Shown piece by piece: positions 6,582 to 7,278 of a stretch of DNA of 7,278 nucleotides (position 1 is its first letter; every line of letters starts with the position of its first letter). The notes under the pieces are model-generated. The model saw only the letters and a list, made by a program, of their open reading frames with translations, was not told where the DNA came from and made no database searches. Made by a program: the position numbers and the translations under genes. The stretch comes from an uncultured Enorma sp. (GTDB taxonomy: Bacteria > Actinomycetota > Coriobacteriia > Coriobacteriales > Coriobacteriaceae), in NCBI GenBank assembly GCA_905210055.1, contig CAJLVH010000102.1, positions 1 through 7,278 on the forward strand. The letters run 5' to 3'.

Positions 6582-7119
6582 CTGAACCTCCATGGTCGAT
6601 CAACGTTTCGCCAGATACCGATGTTAGCGCGTTGTCCTGAACACGCTCGAGCTCATCCAAGATAGAGCGCGCATCTCTAAACGAACGCGCCATCTGCACG
6701 CGCTCATCCTCGCGACGATCTTTTTGGTGGGGACGAGATCCTTCAGAAATCGCCATCGCATTCGCAACAGCAAGCTCGCTCGTGAGGGAGAGTGAGAGCG
6801 CAACCTCGACGATACCACGCTCGTGGGCAATCTCGAGCGCCTTACCCCTAAGCACAGCAATGGGTCGTCCGCGATCGTCGCGAGCGACCGAGACATCTTT
6901 CCGCCCGATCCCTTGGGAAAACCCTGTACCGAGCGCCTTTAAGACAGCTTCACGCGCTGCAAAACGAGCAGCGTAGTGAGCCGCTCGACGCGCCGAGCGG
7001 TCGCAATACCGACGCTCTTCCTCGGTAAACATCTTGACCGCGAATGAGGGCGTGCGCTCAAGGATGCACTCCATGCGAGCAATCTCAACGATATCGACAC
7101 CGATGCCGGCCTCAGTCAT
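6559..7119 (-). CDS. acpS: Holo-[acyl-carrier-protein] synthase with C-terminal extension
   Basis: AcpS moves the phosphopantetheine arm from coenzyme A to a serine of apo-ACP, activating fatty-acid synthesis. Residues 1 to about 126 are the AcpS fold: GIGVDIVEI at 5-13 with metal-binding D9, FTEEERRYC at 31-39, and RFAAREAVLKALGTGF at 52-67 with E57 as second metal ligand. The final strand reads VALSLSLTSELAVANA, where the His usual in the SLSH/SLTH motif is a Leu (L112). After this come about 60 extra residues (127-186): a highly charged, probably helical part to about 165, then an acidic tail. The family is normally 115-130 residues, so the extension is unusual and I recognise no domain in it. 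The frame is open further upstream, but ATG 7119 has AGAGGAG (7125-7131) 5 bases before it and matches the family N-terminus. It overlaps nnr by 23 bases and follows a terminator, so it is probably the first gene of the operon. Confidence 0.92.
   Translation of the reverse strand: MTEAGIGVDIVEIARMECILERTPSFAVKMFTEEERRYCDRSARRAAHYAARFAAREAVLKALGTGFSQGIGRKDVSVARDDRGRPIAVLRGKALEIAHERGIVEVALSLSLTSELAVANAMAISEGSRPHQKDRREDERVQMARSFRDARSILDELERVQDNALTSVSGETLIDHGGSDETDSGL
6587..6591 (-). promoter_or_regulatory. Ribosome binding site deciding the nnr start
   Basis: On the minus strand this reads GGAGG, 5 bases before the ATG at 6581 and overlapping the alternative ATG at 6593. It lies inside the acpS coding sequence, so ribosomes finishing acpS pass directly over it. 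Confidence 0.7.
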
Positions 7120-7124
7120 GCATG

Positions 7125-7131
7125 CTCCTCT
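7125..7131 (-). promoter_or_regulatory. Ribosome binding site of acpS
   Basis: The minus strand reads AGAGGAG, 5 bases before the ATG at 7119. It rules out the upstream in-frame GTG (7137), which lies too close on the wrong side of this site. Confidence 0.7.
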
Positions 7132-7139
7132 CAACACAC

Positions 7140-7184
7140 GCTAACTCATAGATGTCTGCACGTTCTATTCTACCGATAGATACG
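7140..7184 (-). promoter_or_regulatory. Probable promoter region of the acpS operon (weak sequence support)
   Basis: A terminator immediately upstream means the acpS operon needs its own start of transcription in this AT-richer stretch. On the minus strand TAGAAT (7167-7172) matches the -10 consensus in four of six bases and would give a leader of roughly 40 bases. No good -35 box is found at 16-18 bases; the T-run of the terminator sits where one would be expected. The inference comes mostly from position. Confidence 0.3.
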
Positions 7185-7216
7185 AAAAAGGGCTTCCGGC
7201 ATTAGCCAGAAGCCCT
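7185..7216 (-). terminator. Rho-independent terminator of the upstream transcript
   Basis: Arms at 7190-7200 and 7205-7215 pair over 11 positions with one C/A mismatch (GGGCTTC/GAAGCCC plus GGC/GCC) around the loop ATTA. An extra A-U pair flanks the base, and on the minus strand the stem is followed directly by TTTTT (7189-7185). On the plus strand there is no T-run, so it acts on leftward transcription and ends a gene beyond the right edge, separating it from acpS. Confidence 0.85.
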
Positions 7217-7278
7217 CATTCAGTTTCGTGCACGGCTCGGTGCCGTCCACCGGTCAGCGGCGCCCTGCCCTCCCACGG
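7217..7278 (-). other. Unassigned tail of an upstream transcript (gene end or small RNA)
   Basis: These bases precede the terminator on the minus strand. One frame is open from the window edge to a TGA at 7216-7218, giving about 20 Arg/Gly-rich residues that I do not recognise; the stop would touch the foot of the terminator. The sequence can also fold (ACGGC/GCCGT arms around ACCGA), so the 3' end of a structured RNA is equally possible. Too little is visible to choose. Confidence 0.25.

Noticed and set aside
4947..6665. A 572-codon open frame on the plus strand opposite nnr and the end of acpS
   Set aside because: It lies antisense to a clearly recognised enzyme, has low-complexity Arg/His-rich sequence with no family motifs, and is expected from codon bias in GC-rich DNA.

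Overview
The window is a dense, GC-rich bacterial gene block. All six recognisable genes lie on the minus strand, so transcription runs from right to left. The content is housekeeping: cofactor activation and repair, cell-wall precursor supply, DNA repair and tRNA modification. The order alr - (DNA glycosylase) - tsaE - tsaB - rimI - tsaD recalls the alr-tsaE-tsaB-rimI-tsaD order known in Actinobacteria such as Mycobacterium tuberculosis. High GC, short gaps and the fusion described below suggest a Coriobacteriia member (Collinsella or a relative). That placement rests on memory of gene layout and is only moderately certain.

Layout, read in the direction of transcription. At about 7217-7278 there is an unassigned tail, followed by a clear minus-strand intrinsic terminator (7185-7216) that ends an upstream transcript lying off the right edge. 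A short leader (7120-7184) precedes acpS (holo-ACP synthase, with an unusual 60-residue C-terminal extension). acpS overlaps nnr, a bifunctional NAD(P)HX epimerase/dehydratase, by 23 bases. alr (alanine racemase) starts 7 bases after nnr. A 111-base gap containing a hairpin leads to a family 4 (iron-sulfur) uracil-DNA glycosylase, then tsaE after 2 bases, then after 1 base a single 804-codon reading frame in which TsaB, RimI and TsaD are joined. The last 94 bases (1-94) are non-coding and carry REP-like GTCCC(C)AA repeats and an 8-base inverted repeat.

How the genes work together. TsaE and the TsaB and TsaD parts of the fusion are the machinery that transfers threonylcarbamoyl to A37 of ANN-decoding tRNAs; TsaC/Sua5, which makes the threonylcarbamoyl-AMP donor, is not in the window. 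RimI is an N-alpha-acetyltransferase that in many bacteria sits beside tsaB. Alr supplies D-alanine for peptidoglycan, Nnr repairs damaged NAD(P)H, AcpS switches on the fatty-acid acyl carrier protein, and the glycosylase removes uracil from DNA. The tight spacing suggests one operon, possibly with a second start of transcription in the alr-glycosylase gap.

The most notable item is the intact TsaB-RimI-TsaD triple fusion. I see no CRISPR array, tRNA, rRNA, transposase gene or clear new defence-type system.
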